A DNA stretch of 64,000 bases from Shewanella electrodiphila (GTDB lineage Bacteria > Pseudomonadota > Gammaproteobacteria > Enterobacterales > Shewanellaceae), in the NCBI RefSeq assembly GCF_023283985.1, contig NZ_JAKIKU010000017.1, positions 25,836-89,835 on the forward strand. Direction: 5' to 3'. Both the position numbers and the translations under genes were made by a program. The notes under the pieces are model-generated. The model did no database searches. It was not told where the DNA came from and worked only from the letters and a program-made list of their open reading frames with translations. This document shows positions 18,573-28,049 of this stretch, piece after piece; within the stretch, counting starts at the first letter, position 1, and each line of letters begins with the position of its first letter.

Positions 18573-20201
18573 TTATTTTAAGCCTTTTTTCTCAAGACCT
18601 GCATAAATAATCTTTTGTTGTGTAATCGCCACTAAGTTACCCACTAACCAGTATAGTACTAGGCCTGATGGGAACCATAGGAAGAACACAGTAAAGATAA
18701 CCGGCATCCACTGCATCATCTTAACTTGCATAGGATCCATGGTTGGTGCCATTGGTTGCATTTTCTGCATTAACCACATTGACACACCCATTAGTAACGG
18801 TAGTACGTAGTAAGGGTCTTGAACCGATAAATCGTCAATCCAAAGCATGAATGGTGCGTGACGCAATTCATAACTTTCTAGTAATACCCAGTATAATGCG
18901 ATGAAAATTGGCATTTGCAGCAAGATAGGAAGACAGCCACCCATTGGGTTAACTTTCTCTTTCTTGTACAGCTCCATCATTGCTTGACCCATCTTCTGAC
19001 GGTCATCACCGAAACGTTCTTTCAGTTCAGCAAGTTTTGGCTGTAGGTTACGCATTTTTGCCATTGAGGTGTATTGCGCTTTAGTCAGTGGATATAACAG
19101 ACCACGAACAGAAAGCGTAATTAAGATAATTGCCAAACCCCAGTTAGTTACAATCGACTGGAAGAACATCAGTAGTTTGTAAATTGGAATAGCTAACCAC
19201 CAAAGGAAACCATAATCGACTACTAAGTTCAGGGTTTCTGAAATAGAAGAAAGGGCTTTCTGGTCTTTAGGACCTACAAAGAACTGCGCACTGATGGTTT
19301 GTTGTGTACCAGGAGCAATATCATGAACAGCACCACGGAAACCAATGTTCGCTTGTCCACCAGCACTCATGCTAGTGAAAATAGTGTTTGAATCAGTTGC
19401 TGGTGGCACCCAAGCTGACACGTAGTAATGTTGAAGCATTGCAGCCCAACCACCCAGTGTTTGTTGGTTCAGGTTACTTTTAGCAATATCTTCAAAATCA
19501 TACTTTTCGTAACGCACGTTTTGAGTAGAGAATGCTGCACCACGGTAAGTTGGCATCATCATGCTGCTTTCAGATGCTTGAACGGTTTGTTTAATTTGAC
19601 CGTACATTTGCATTTGAAGCGGAGCTGCAGTGGTGTTGTTTACGTTGTAATCAACAGTCACATCATATTGGCCACGAGTGAAGGTAAATACTTTGGTGTA
19701 ACTTGCGCCATTTGCATCTACATAGCTTAATGGTACAGATAAAGAGTCTTGGCCAGCCGCTAATTCATATTCTTCTGATTCAGCAGAAAAATGCGCACGT
19801 CCATGAGTACTGCTATCAATACCATCACGACCGATTAAACCACTTTGAGAAATATAGTTGAATGTACCGTTTTGCTCTAATAGAACAAATGAGTCATCAC
19901 TGTCGATTTCAACTTTATGGTCAACCAGCGCTGCGTAAACAATATCACCACCGACAGGGTCGATTTTGATATCTAGCTGATCAGTTTTAACTGAAATGAG
20001 GTTTTGCGTCGCCGGTAATTGAACAGGCATGCTTGAATCAGCATCGGGTACATCGCCAATGTTTGACGAAGGTACGTTATTCGTTTGAACAACCGATTGT
20101 GTTGCTGTCGGTTGTGGTGCTTTATCGTCTTGCCATGCTTGCCAAAGTAAAAAACTGACAAACAGTAGTGCGATAAGCATTAAATTGCGTTGAGATTCCA
20201 T
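18573..20201 (-). CDS. yidC: Membrane protein insertase YidC
   Basis: YidC inserts and folds inner-membrane proteins, alone or with SecYEG. The 542-residue protein begins MESQRNLMLIALLFVSFLLW, followed by the large periplasmic domain and the C-terminal insertase core (LTKAQYTSMAKMRNLQPKL, then NPMGGCLPILLQMPIFIALY). Length matches the gammaproteobacterial form. It starts four bases after yidD. Confidence 0.97.
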   Translation of the reverse strand: MESQRNLMLIALLFVSFLLWQAWQDDKAPQPTATQSVVQTNNVPSSNIGDVPDADSSMPVQLPATQNLISVKTDQLDIKIDPVGGDIVYAALVDHKVEIDSDDSFVLLEQNGTFNYISQSGLIGRDGIDSSTHGRAHFSAESEEYELAAGQDSLSVPLSYVDANGASYTKVFTFTRGQYDVTVDYNVNNTTAAPLQMQMYGQIKQTVQASESSMMMPTYRGAAFSTQNVRYEKYDFEDIAKSNLNQQTLGGWAAMLQHYYVSAWVPPATDSNTIFTSMSAGGQANIGFRGAVHDIAPGTQQTISAQFFVGPKDQKALSSISETLNLVVDYGFLWWLAIPIYKLLMFFQSIVTNWGLAIILITLSVRGLLYPLTKAQYTSMAKMRNLQPKLAELKERFGDDRQKMGQAMMELYKKEKVNPMGGCLPILLQMPIFIALYWVLLESYELRHAPFMLWIDDLSVQDPYYVLPLLMGVSMWLMQKMQPMAPTMDPMQVKMMQWMPVIFTVFFLWFPSGLVLYWLVGNLVAITQQKIIYAGLEKKGLK

Positions 20202-20204
20202 AGC

Positions 20205-20459
20205 CTATTTGTTACACCTGTCGTTTTTAGGGGGGACGGGATCACTTCCGCCGGGATGTAAAGGGTGACATTTTAGTATGCGTTTCGCTGCAAGCCAACA
20301 ACCTTTCGCAGTTCCATGCGTTTTTATTGCATCAATTGCATAATAAGAGCACGTTGGGTTGAATCTACAGCGAGGTCCCAGCATGGGGCTGATAAGAAGT
20401 TGATAACCACGAATAGCCTTGGTGGCTAGCCATTGTAACGGCGACTGAGCTTGCGCCAT
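20205..20459 (-). CDS. yidD: Membrane protein insertion efficiency factor YidD
   Basis: A small membrane-associated protein that aids YidC-dependent insertion. The 84-residue sequence has the family signature GYQLLISPMLGPRCRFNPTC and the CHP-LHPGG-DPVP region. It overlaps the 3' end of rnpA by 34 bases, a common arrangement that implies translational coupling. Confidence 0.94.
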   Translation of the reverse strand: MAQAQSPLQWLATKAIRGYQLLISPMLGPRCRFNPTCSYYAIDAIKTHGTAKGCWLAAKRILKCHPLHPGGSDPVPPKNDRCNK

Positions 20460-20782
20460 AACTTCTCTGTTAATTTATGTAGTTCTGCATTTTCCATATC
20501 GACCACGCCATTTCGAACCAAGACTACAATATCAAGATTTGGGATGTCATGCTGACTTAAACGGAAATTTGTTCTGATTATTCGCTTAATACGATTACGG
20601 TCGCTGGCATTTTTAACAAAACGTTTAGCAACTGTTAATCCAATACGAGGATGCTGTTCTGAATTAGGTATAGCGAGCAGAGTTATTTCAGCAGAAGATG
20701 CTTTGATGGGATTTGAAAATACAGATTTAAATTGCGCGGGAGTTAACAAACGTAACTCCCGCGTAAAAGCATAGCTAGTCAC
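20426..20782 (-). CDS. rnpA: Ribonuclease P protein component
   Basis: RnpA binds RNase P RNA and helps process the 5' ends of tRNAs. The RNR motif is intact within ASDRNRIKRIIRTNFRL, and GLTVAKRFVKNA precedes it. At 118 residues it has normal size. It sits 16 bases after rpmH and overlaps yidD. Confidence 0.95.
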   Translation of the reverse strand: MTSYAFTRELRLLTPAQFKSVFSNPIKASSAEITLLAIPNSEQHPRIGLTVAKRFVKNASDRNRIKRIIRTNFRLSQHDIPNLDIVVLVRNGVVDMENAELHKLTEKLWRKLSRRYNG

Positions 20783-20798
20783 TATGAATATCTACCGA

Positions 20799-20936
20799 TT
20801 AAGCAGATAAACGAGCGCGACCTTTTGCACGACGACGTGCAATCACTTTACGGCCGCCTACAGTGGCCATACGTGCGCGGAAGCCGTGAGAACGCTTACG
20901 CTTCAGGTTGCTTGGTTGAAAAGTACGTTTACTCAT
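20799..20936 (-). CDS. rpmH: 50S ribosomal protein L34
   Basis: A 45-residue basic protein, [20 protein letters not shown] at the N terminus and ending [12 protein letters not shown], an unmistakable L34. It heads the rpmH-rnpA-yidD-yidC-mnmE run and is divergent from dnaA. A near-consensus promoter lies about 77 bases upstream. Confidence 0.97.
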
Positions 20937-21012
20937 TTTGGCAATCCGTATATTTAGTAGTTAATAAACCTTACATTCTTAAAATAAGAGGTAAGGGCAA
21001 AAAAGAGGCCGA

Positions 21013-21041
21013 ATTGTAATCACTTTAATCACTACCGTCAA
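21013..21041 (-). promoter_or_regulatory. Strong sigma-70 promoter for rpmH
   Basis: On the minus strand TTGACG (21036-21041) and TACAAT (21013-21018) are 17 bases apart. A GGCC-rich discriminator follows, as expected for a growth-rate-regulated ribosomal protein promoter. Confidence 0.75.
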
Positions 21042-21099
21042 CAAGGAAAGTAGCTATATGAACAATTTTTACCTAATTAGTTTTTCGTTAAACGCCAAA

Positions 21100-21345
21100 A
21101 ATGCACCACAGGATGTGGATAACTCTGTGAATCAACACTACATGTAGTGGATCAAAGGCAGTTTTACGAGATCAAACTGCGGCTATTATAGATCAAGAGT
21201 GATCGGTTAATAAAGCAGGATCTGCGAACAAATACGATTAATTGGATCGTTTTTGATCTTTAAAGATCACAGATATCCACATACAATGATCAGGCTGGGG
21301 ATAAATATTTTTTTATCGATAGCGATCATTGAGATCTAACGATAG
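21100..21345. promoter_or_regulatory. dnaA upstream region: GATC cluster with DnaA boxes
   Basis: The 448-base gap between rpmH and dnaA contains about 11 GATC sites within 190 bases, an exact DnaA box (TGTGGATAA, 21114-21122) and two one-mismatch boxes (ATATCCACA at 21273, TGGGGATAA at 21296). A perfect 14-bp palindrome GATCTTTAAAGATC is at 21255-21268. This fits DnaA autoregulation and SeqA sequestration, and possibly a second origin-like element. No convincing dnaA promoter hexamers were found by eye. Confidence 0.7.
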
Positions 21346-21384
21346 AATACCCCTCCTTCAACAAACGATATTAAGGAATTTTAA

Positions 21385-22773
21385 GTGGCGGTTTCACTTT
21401 GGCAACAATGTATCGGCAGGCTGCAAGACGAACTTTCTGCGCAGCAATTCAGTATGTGGATCCGTCCGTTACAGGCTGAAATGGATGGCGATACTTTGGT
21501 ACTTTATGCACCTAATCGTTTTGTACTCGATTGGGTTCGAGATAAGTACATCAATATCATCAATCAATTTTTTACCGAACAGTTAGGTGGAAATGCCCCT
21601 AAGCTGCGCTTTGATATTGGTAGCCGTCCGTCAGCGGTCAGAACACCTGCACCTGTAAAGGCAGAGGTAAGACAACCGCAAAGCACTCAAGCTAAGCCAC
21701 GTGTTAGCACTGCATTTAATACGCAAGCAGAGCCAGTTGAACATGCGAACCATCGCAGTAACATCAACCCAACTTACCAGTTTGATAATTTTGTTGAAGG
21801 TAAATCAAACCAATTAGGTAAAGCGGCGGCACTGCAAGTAGCAGAAAACCCTGGTGGTGCATACAACCCATTATTCCTATATGGCGGCACCGGTTTAGGT
21901 AAAACCCATTTATTACATGCTGTGGGTAATGGCATTATTAAAAATAATCCCAATGCTAAAGTGGTTTATATGCATTCTGAGCGTTTTGTTCAGGATATGG
22001 TTAAAGCATTGCAAAATAATGCAATTGAAGACTTCAAACGTTATTACCGTAGTGTAGATGCACTCTTTATTGATGACATTCAATTCTTTGCCAATAAAGA
22101 TCGTTCACAAGAAGAATTCTTTCATACCTTCAATGCACTATTAGAAGGTAATCATCAGATCATCCTGACATCTGATAAGTACCCTAAAGAAATTGATGGG
22201 GTAGAAGATCGTTTAAAATCACGTTTTGGTTGGGGGTTAACGGTGGCGATTGAGCCTCCAGAACTGGAAACCCGTGTGGCAATCTTAATGCGTAAAGCAG
22301 AAGAGAGTGGTATTAACCTTCCTGATGAAGTGGCTTTCTTTATTGCTAAGCGTTTACGTTCTAATGTTCGTGAATTGGAAGGCGCATTAAACCGCGTGAT
22401 TGCCAACGCTAACTTTACCGGCAGACCCATCACAATTGATTTTGTCCGTGAAGCATTACGTGATTTATTAGCACTGCAAGAAAAATTAGTGACCATTGAT
22501 AATATTCAAAAGACGGTTGCTGAATACTACAAAATTAAAATGGCTGATATGTTATCTAAGCGTCGTTCTCGCAGTGTTGCGAGACCTCGTCAAGTCGCGA
22601 TGGCATTATCAAAAGAACTAACTAACCAAAGCTTACCTGAAATTGGGGATGCCTTTGGGGGTCGTGATCATACTACCGTATTACACGCATGCAGAAAAAT
22701 TGCCCAATTGCGTGAAGAAAGTCATGACATTAAAGAAGATTATGCTAACTTGATACGTACATTATCTTCTTAA
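21385..22773 (+). CDS. dnaA: Chromosomal replication initiator DnaA
   Basis: DnaA binds its boxes at oriC and opens the duplex. The GTG start follows TAAGGA. Domain I begins AVSLWQQCIGRLQDELS; after a variable linker the AAA+ domain has Walker A GGTGLGKTHLLHAVG and Walker B LFIDDIQFF; domain IV ends with the box-recognition signature GGRDHTTVLHACRKI. Length is 462 residues. It heads the dnaA-dnaN-recF-gyrB run. Confidence 0.98.
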   Translation: MAVSLWQQCIGRLQDELSAQQFSMWIRPLQAEMDGDTLVLYAPNRFVLDWVRDKYINIINQFFTEQLGGNAPKLRFDIGSRPSAVRTPAPVKAEVRQPQSTQAKPRVSTAFNTQAEPVEHANHRSNINPTYQFDNFVEGKSNQLGKAAALQVAENPGGAYNPLFLYGGTGLGKTHLLHAVGNGIIKNNPNAKVVYMHSERFVQDMVKALQNNAIEDFKRYYRSVDALFIDDIQFFANKDRSQEEFFHTFNALLEGNHQIILTSDKYPKEIDGVEDRLKSRFGWGLTVAIEPPELETRVAILMRKAEESGINLPDEVAFFIAKRLRSNVRELEGALNRVIANANFTGRPITIDFVREALRDLLALQEKLVTIDNIQKTVAEYYKIKMADMLSKRRSRSVARPRQVAMALSKELTNQSLPEIGDAFGGRDHTTVLHACRKIAQLREESHDIKEDYANLIRTLSS

Positions 22774-22792
22774 TATCAGGAAATTGAGTCGA

Positions 22793-23893
22793 ATGAAATT
22801 TTCAATTGATAGGGATGCCCTATTAAAACCACTTCAATTAGTGTGTGGCGCAGTAGAAAGACGTCACAATTTACCTATTTTATCCAACTTGCTAATCGAA
22901 GTTAGTGAAGACTCACTTAAGCTTACAGGTACGGATTTAGAGGTTGAGCTTGTTGGTCAGGCTCCTATTCAAGGTGAAGTTGAAGTGGGCAGTACGACTG
23001 TTCCTGCTAAAAAGCTATTAGACATTGTTAAGTCACTTCCAGAACAAGTCGAAATCAAGATTGAGCAACAAGAAAACAAATGGTTATTGCGCTCAGGCCG
23101 AAGCCGATTTTCTTTAGCAACCTTACCAGCATCCGATTACCCGAATGTTGAAGCATTCCAAGCTGAAATAGAATTTAGCCTTAAACAAGGCACGCTTAAG
23201 TCGATTATTGATTCAACTCAATTTTCAATGGCTAACCAAGATGTGCGTTATTACCTGAATGGTTTGTTATTTGAAACCTCTGGTACTTCATTAAAAGCGA
23301 TTGCGACTGACGGACACCGTTTAGCATTAAGTCATCGTGACATTGGTATTGCACTACCTGAAAAACAAGTCATTGTGCCGCGTAAAGGTGTGGTAGAAAT
23401 GTCTCGTTTGCTAGAAAGTGAAGACAAAGAAATTAATATTGCCATTGGCGATAGTGCTATACGTGCGACCACTGACAATGCGGTATTTACCAGTAAGTTA
23501 GTTGATGGACGCTTCCCTGATTATCGCCGTGTATTGCCAAAAGGCGGTGATAAGATTGTCGTTGCTAGTCGAAACCACTTAAAACAAGCATTAACACGAG
23601 CTTCTATTTTATCTAATGAGAAGTTCCGTGGGGTGCGTATTCAGCTTGAACCTGGTTTATTGCGCATTACTGCCAACAACCCTGAGCAGGAAGAAGCTGA
23701 AGAAATTATCGATGTTGAATATAACGCTGAAAATTTAGAAATTGGCTTCAACGTAAGCTATTTGCTAGATGTATTGAATAACTTAGCCAGTGACGACGTC
23801 AGAATCACGCTTATTGATGGAAACTCGAGTGCGTTAATAGAAAACCACGCCGAAGAAGATTCAATGTATGTCGTGATGCCTATGCGTTTATAG
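22793..23893 (+). CDS. dnaN: DNA polymerase III sliding clamp (beta)
   Basis: The beta clamp tethers polymerase III to DNA. The sequence MKFSIDRDALLKPLQLVCGA at the start and the C-terminal SMYVVMPMRL are diagnostic; 366 residues. The ATG at 22793 is chosen over an in-frame TTG at 22784 because it matches the family N terminus and has AGGAA upstream. It follows dnaA by 19 bases. Confidence 0.97.
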   Translation: MKFSIDRDALLKPLQLVCGAVERRHNLPILSNLLIEVSEDSLKLTGTDLEVELVGQAPIQGEVEVGSTTVPAKKLLDIVKSLPEQVEIKIEQQENKWLLRSGRSRFSLATLPASDYPNVEAFQAEIEFSLKQGTLKSIIDSTQFSMANQDVRYYLNGLLFETSGTSLKAIATDGHRLALSHRDIGIALPEKQVIVPRKGVVEMSRLLESEDKEINIAIGDSAIRATTDNAVFTSKLVDGRFPDYRRVLPKGGDKIVVASRNHLKQALTRASILSNEKFRGVRIQLEPGLLRITANNPEQEEAEEIIDVEYNAENLEIGFNVSYLLDVLNNLASDDVRITLIDGNSSALIENHAEEDSMYVVMPMRL

Positions 23894-23937
23894 TTTCTAT
23901 TGAACTAAATAGATTACCGAAACGTTTTTATCCCAAG

Positions 23938-23964
23938 AAGGTGCTACATTAAGGCACCTTTTTT
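23938..23964 (+). terminator. Terminator-like hairpin between dnaN and recF
   Basis: Stem AAGGTGC / GCACCTT with a 9-base loop, then TTTT. It may partly separate dnaAN from recF-gyrB. Confidence 0.6.
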
Positions 23965-24005
23965 AGTTTTATGTCTTTGTTGATAGGTTTGAGAAATTAC
24001 CACTC

Positions 24006-25088
24006 ATGAGTTTAACCCGTCTTAATATCGCCCAGTTTCGTAATATCCTTTCGGCGTCATTAACACCAGCGTCAGGTTTAAACTTGATTTATGGTGAAAA
24101 TGGCAGTGGAAAAACCAGTATATTAGAAGCGATATATTTTTTGGGAATGGGGCGTTCTTTTCGAAGTCACTTATCGCAAAGGGTGATTAATATTGAGCAA
24201 GACAGCCTAACGTTATTTGCCGAACTCGAAATGGAGTCGGGTGAAGCGAAATTAGGCCTAAGACGTTTTAGAAATGGCGACATTGATGTCAAAATGAATG
24301 GCGATAAAGTGAAGCGATTATCTGTTTTAGCTGAAACGTTACCTATTCAAGTTATCACCCCTGAAAGTTTTTCTTTGCTATTTGAAGGTCCAAAAGCCCG
24401 CCGTCAATTCATTGATTGGGGCGCTTTTCATGCTGACGTTAATTTTTATCAAGCATGGGTAAATACGAGAAGAATTTTAAAGCAAAGAAATCAGCTGCTT
24501 AGAGACGGATCTTCTTATGCCACAATTCAATTTTGGGATAAGGAATTGGTGCGGTATGCTGAACAAGTTACTTCGATACGAAATCACTATGTAGACTCGT
24601 TAAATGAGCTACTTAAGGGTATAATCGAAGAGTTTTTACCACGAGTTGATATTAAAGTTTCCTTTACTCGTGGCTGGGATAGCAAAACGGATTTTTCCGA
24701 GTTACTCGAAACTCAATATCACCGAGATTTATCATCGGGTAATACAGGTAGTGGACCACACAAAGCAGATTTGCGATTACGTGTTGGCAACCTACCCGTG
24801 CAAGATGCGTTATCCCGAGGACAGTTAAAATTATTAGTCTGTGCACTGCGTATTGCACAAGGCAAATTGCTTCAAGAACAACAGAACAAGCATAGTATTT
24901 ACCTTGTGGATGATCTTCCATCTGAGTTGGATGCACAACATAGGCAGCTATTGCTAAAACAGTTAACCGAAACCGGTGCACAAATTTTTGTCACAGCGAT
25001 TGATCCTGTTGCAATAGTCGATTCGCTGGCAAGCCCGCCAAGTAAAATGTTTCATGTGGAACACGGGCAAGTCACGGTAGTTGAATAA
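24006..25088 (+). CDS. recF: DNA replication and repair protein RecF
   Basis: RecF is an SMC-like ATPase that helps load RecA at gaps. Walker A is YGENGSGKTSILEAI (about residues 29-43), the signature motif is LSRGQLKLLVCALRIAQ and Walker B is IYLVDDLPSELD. Length is 360 residues. Its 3' end holds a one-mismatch parS-like sequence (25048). Sixteen bases separate it from gyrB. Confidence 0.96.
   Translation: MSLTRLNIAQFRNILSASLTPASGLNLIYGENGSGKTSILEAIYFLGMGRSFRSHLSQRVINIEQDSLTLFAELEMESGEAKLGLRRFRNGDIDVKMNGDKVKRLSVLAETLPIQVITPESFSLLFEGPKARRQFIDWGAFHADVNFYQAWVNTRRILKQRNQLLRDGSSYATIQFWDKELVRYAEQVTSIRNHYVDSLNELLKGIIEEFLPRVDIKVSFTRGWDSKTDFSELLETQYHRDLSSGNTGSGPHKADLRLRVGNLPVQDALSRGQLKLLVCALRIAQGKLLQEQQNKHSIYLVDDLPSELDAQHRQLLLKQLTETGAQIFVTAIDPVAIVDSLASPPSKMFHVEHGQVTVVE
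25048..25063. promoter_or_regulatory. parS-like site within the recF 3' end (imperfect)
   Basis: TGTTTCATGTGGAACA matches the TGTTYCACGTGRAACA consensus except for T in place of C at the eighth base. It encodes MFHVEH in RecF, so protein constraint could explain it. Confidence 0.35.
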
Positions 25089-25103
25089 AAACGAGAGAGA
25101 AAT

Positions 25104-27521
25104 ATGTCAGAGAATAGTTATGATTCTTCGAGTATTAAGGTTTTAAAAGGCCTTGATGCAGTTCGTAAGAGACCAGGGATGTACATCGGCGATACAGATG
25201 ATGGTACGGGTCTTCATCACATGGTATTCGAAGTGGTCGATAACTCTATCGATGAAGCCTTAGCGGGTCACTGTAATGACATTACTATCACCATTCATGC
25301 TGATGGTTCTGTATCTGTTACAGATGATGGCCGTGGTGTTCCAGTTGCAATCCATGAAGAAGAAGGGGTTTCAGCTGCAGAAGTTATTATGACCGTACTT
25401 CATGCTGGTGGTAAGTTCGATGATAACTCATACAAAGTTTCTGGTGGTTTGCACGGTGTAGGTGTTTCGGTAGTAAACGCATTATCTGAAAAACTGCAAA
25501 TGATCATTCGTCGTGATGGTCATATTTATGAACAGTTCTACACTATGGGTGTTCCAGATGCGCCTATCGCACCAGTTGGTGATACTGAAAAGACTGGGAC
25601 TCATATCCGTTTTTGGCCAAGTGCTGAAACCTTCTCAGATACCTTGTTCCATTTTGATATTCTTGCCAAACGTGTACGTGAATTATCATTCTTGAACTCA
25701 GGTGTGGGTATCCGCCTTGTTGACGAACGTGATGAGCGTAATGAATTCTTTAAATACGACGGCGGTATTAGCGCATTCGTAGATTACTTGAACCGTAACA
25801 AGACGCCAATCAACAAAGACGTATTCCACTTTACTCAAGAACGTGAAGATGGCATTACCGTTGAAGTCGCAATGCAGTGGAATGATGGTTATCAAGAAAG
25901 CATTTTCTGTTTTACCAATAACATTCCACAACGTGATGGTGGTACTCACTTAGCGGGTTTCCGTGGTGCATTAACACGTAACTTAAATAACTACATGGAG
26001 CGTGAAGGCTTCAATAAGAAAGGCAAAACCAACGCAACGGGTGATGATGCTCGTGAAGGTTTGACCGCGGTTGTTTCTGTAAAAGTACCAGATCCAAAGT
26101 TCAGTTCACAAACCAAAGATAAATTGGTTTCAAGTGAAGTGAAAGGCGCTGTAGAACAAACAATGGGTGAGCAATTAAATGATTACCTATTAGAAAACCC
26201 TGTCGATGCAAAATTGATTGTGGGTAAGATTGTTGATGCCGCTCGAGCTCGTGAAGCAGCGCGTAAAGCTCGTGAAATGACACGTCGTAAAGGCGCACTC
26301 GATTTAGGTGGTTTGCCAGGTAAACTTGCAGATTGCCAAGAGAAAGACCCTGGTCTTTCTGAAATCTACATAGTGGAAGGGGACTCTGCTGGCGGATCAG
26401 CCAAGCAGGGACGTAACCGTAAAAACCAAGCGATTCTTCCGCTTAAAGGTAAAATCTTAAACGTTGAGAAAGCACGTTTTGATAAAATGTTATCTTCGCA
26501 AGAAGTGGCAACGTTAATTACTGCACTAGGTTGTGGTATCGGCCGTGAAGATTACGACCCAGAGAAAACCCGTTATCATAACATCATCATCATGACCGAT
26601 GCCGACGTCGATGGCTCGCACATTCGTACCTTGCTATTGACCTTCTTCTTCCGTCAAATGCCTGAGCTAATTGAGCGTGGCTTTATCTATATTGCACAGC
26701 CTCCTTTGTTTAAAGTTAAAAAAGGTAAGCAAGAGCAGTATCTAAAAGATGAGCCGGCGTTAACTGAATACTTAACTACTCAAGCGTTAGATGGCACTCA
26801 TATTTATCCGACTCAAGGCGCTCCAGGTATGACTGGTGAACCTTTAGAACGTTTAGTGAGCCAATATCGTGAAGTTGAAGCAATCATTGATCGTTTAGCT
26901 AAACGTTACCCTGAGTCTATTACTAATCGTATGATCCATCATCCAGGTGTGAGCAATGAAATGCTATCTGATGAAGGTCAAATGAAGCAGTGGTGTGATG
27001 CATTCGTGGCAGACTTAATTGAACTTGAGTCTGACGGCGTGATTTACAGCATTGAGCCGGTATTAGATCCAGAGCGTAAAGCTTACCTGCCTAGCTTAAC
27101 GATTCGTAAGCATGGTATCGATACGAATTACTTGTTCAGCTATGACTTCTTCCAGTCAAACGACTACTCGCTTATTGCTAAGCTAGGTAGAGCGTTAGAC
27201 GGTATGATTGAAGAAGGCGGTTACATCAAACGTGGTGAGCGTATGAAGGAAGTAGAAACTTTCTTAGAAGCGCTTGAGTGGACGATGAGCGAAGCTAAAC
27301 GTGGTCTTTATATCCAACGTTATAAAGGATTGGGTGAGATGAACCCTGAGCAATTGTGGGAAACTACAATGGATCCTGAAACACGTCGTATGTTACGTGT
27401 GACGATTGAAGATGCTGTAGGTGCTGATCAACTATTTACAACGTTAATGGGTGATCAAGTAGAGCCACGTCGTGACTTTATTGAAACTAACGCATTGAAC
27501 GTAGCTAACTTAGACGTGTAA
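25104..27521 (+). CDS. gyrB: DNA gyrase subunit B
   Basis: GyrB supplies the ATPase of gyrase and part of the cleavage core. The GHKL ATP site is present (VVDNSIDEALAGHC, DDGRGVP, GGLHGVGVSVVNALS), and the TOPRIM domain shows YIVEGDSAGGSAKQGRNR and MTDADVDGSHIRTLLLTF. At 805 residues it has the long gammaproteobacterial insert, and it ends DVEPRRDFIE-like (VEPRRDFIETNAL). Last gene of the dnaA run, before a strong terminator. Confidence 0.98.
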   Translation: MSENSYDSSSIKVLKGLDAVRKRPGMYIGDTDDGTGLHHMVFEVVDNSIDEALAGHCNDITITIHADGSVSVTDDGRGVPVAIHEEEGVSAAEVIMTVLHAGGKFDDNSYKVSGGLHGVGVSVVNALSEKLQMIIRRDGHIYEQFYTMGVPDAPIAPVGDTEKTGTHIRFWPSAETFSDTLFHFDILAKRVRELSFLNSGVGIRLVDERDERNEFFKYDGGISAFVDYLNRNKTPINKDVFHFTQEREDGITVEVAMQWNDGYQESIFCFTNNIPQRDGGTHLAGFRGALTRNLNNYMEREGFNKKGKTNATGDDAREGLTAVVSVKVPDPKFSSQTKDKLVSSEVKGAVEQTMGEQLNDYLLENPVDAKLIVGKIVDAARAREAARKAREMTRRKGALDLGGLPGKLADCQEKDPGLSEIYIVEGDSAGGSAKQGRNRKNQAILPLKGKILNVEKARFDKMLSSQEVATLITALGCGIGREDYDPEKTRYHNIIIMTDADVDGSHIRTLLLTFFFRQMPELIERGFIYIAQPPLFKVKKGKQEQYLKDEPALTEYLTTQALDGTHIYPTQGAPGMTGEPLERLVSQYREVEAIIDRLAKRYPESITNRMIHHPGVSNEMLSDEGQMKQWCDAFVADLIELESDGVIYSIEPVLDPERKAYLPSLTIRKHGIDTNYLFSYDFFQSNDYSLIAKLGRALDGMIEEGGYIKRGERMKEVETFLEALEWTMSEAKRGLYIQRYKGLGEMNPEQLWETTMDPETRRMLRVTIEDAVGADQLFTTLMGDQVEPRRDFIETNALNVANLDV

Positions 27522-27545
27522 CAATTATTCGTTAAGTCTTAAATT

Positions 27546-27575
27546 AAAAGGGAAAGCTTTGCTTTCCCTTTTTTG
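27546..27575 (+). terminator. Terminator after gyrB
   Basis: Perfect stem AAAAGGGAAAGC / GCTTTCCCTTTT with a TTT loop and a T run. Confidence 0.85.
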
Positions 27576-27660
27576 TGCCTACATCTCAGTGTCACACTCA
27601 AACATACTCATCCCAATACATTTACACATACACAATCACAATCACCTACTTACACAAAAC

Positions 27661-28047
27661 CTATTTCTGCTTTTCTGTGATTTGCAGACTCAATGTCTGA
27701 ATCGCAATTTCTAATTTTTTAATCTCTCTTTGGGTTGCACTGCGGTTCATCTCATTAAAGGTCCACATTTTTATTGCTATTTGCATCATACTACTCAGTA
27801 GTAGGCCCACTCCCCATTGCAGTTTAGTTGCCATTGATGACTCTACAAAAAAGAATTCATAGCCACACCACAACATCAGAGCAGAAAGACCAAATGCAAC
27901 AATAGTCGATATGATCATCCAGCCACCTAGCCTACCTTGATAGGCACTTGCCAACATACTCCACAAATTGGGGTCTCGATTTATTTGGGCTTTTAATAAC
28001 TCATTTTCATGCTCAAGCTGTTCACGTATTTTGTCATCTAAACTCAT
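27661..28047 (-). CDS. Two-helix membrane protein, possible anti-sigma factor
   Basis: A 128-residue protein with a charged N terminus (SLDDKIREQLEHENELLKAQ), two hydrophobic segments (about residues 42-64 and 76-96) and a C-terminal heptad-like helix. It starts two bases after the sigma factor gene. That pairing suggests a membrane-bound partner or inhibitor of the sigma factor, but no zinc-binding or known anti-sigma motif is seen. Confidence 0.6.
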   Translation of the reverse strand: MSLDDKIREQLEHENELLKAQINRDPNLWSMLASAYQGRLGGWMIISTIVAFGLSALMLWCGYEFFFVESSMATKLQWGVGLLLSSMMQIAIKMWTFNEMNRSATQREIKKLEIAIQTLSLQITEKQK

Positions 28048-28049
28048 AA

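Noticed and set aside
20825..21019. Open frame on the plus strand across rpmH
   Set aside because: It is the antisense shadow of the unmistakable L34 gene and its promoter.
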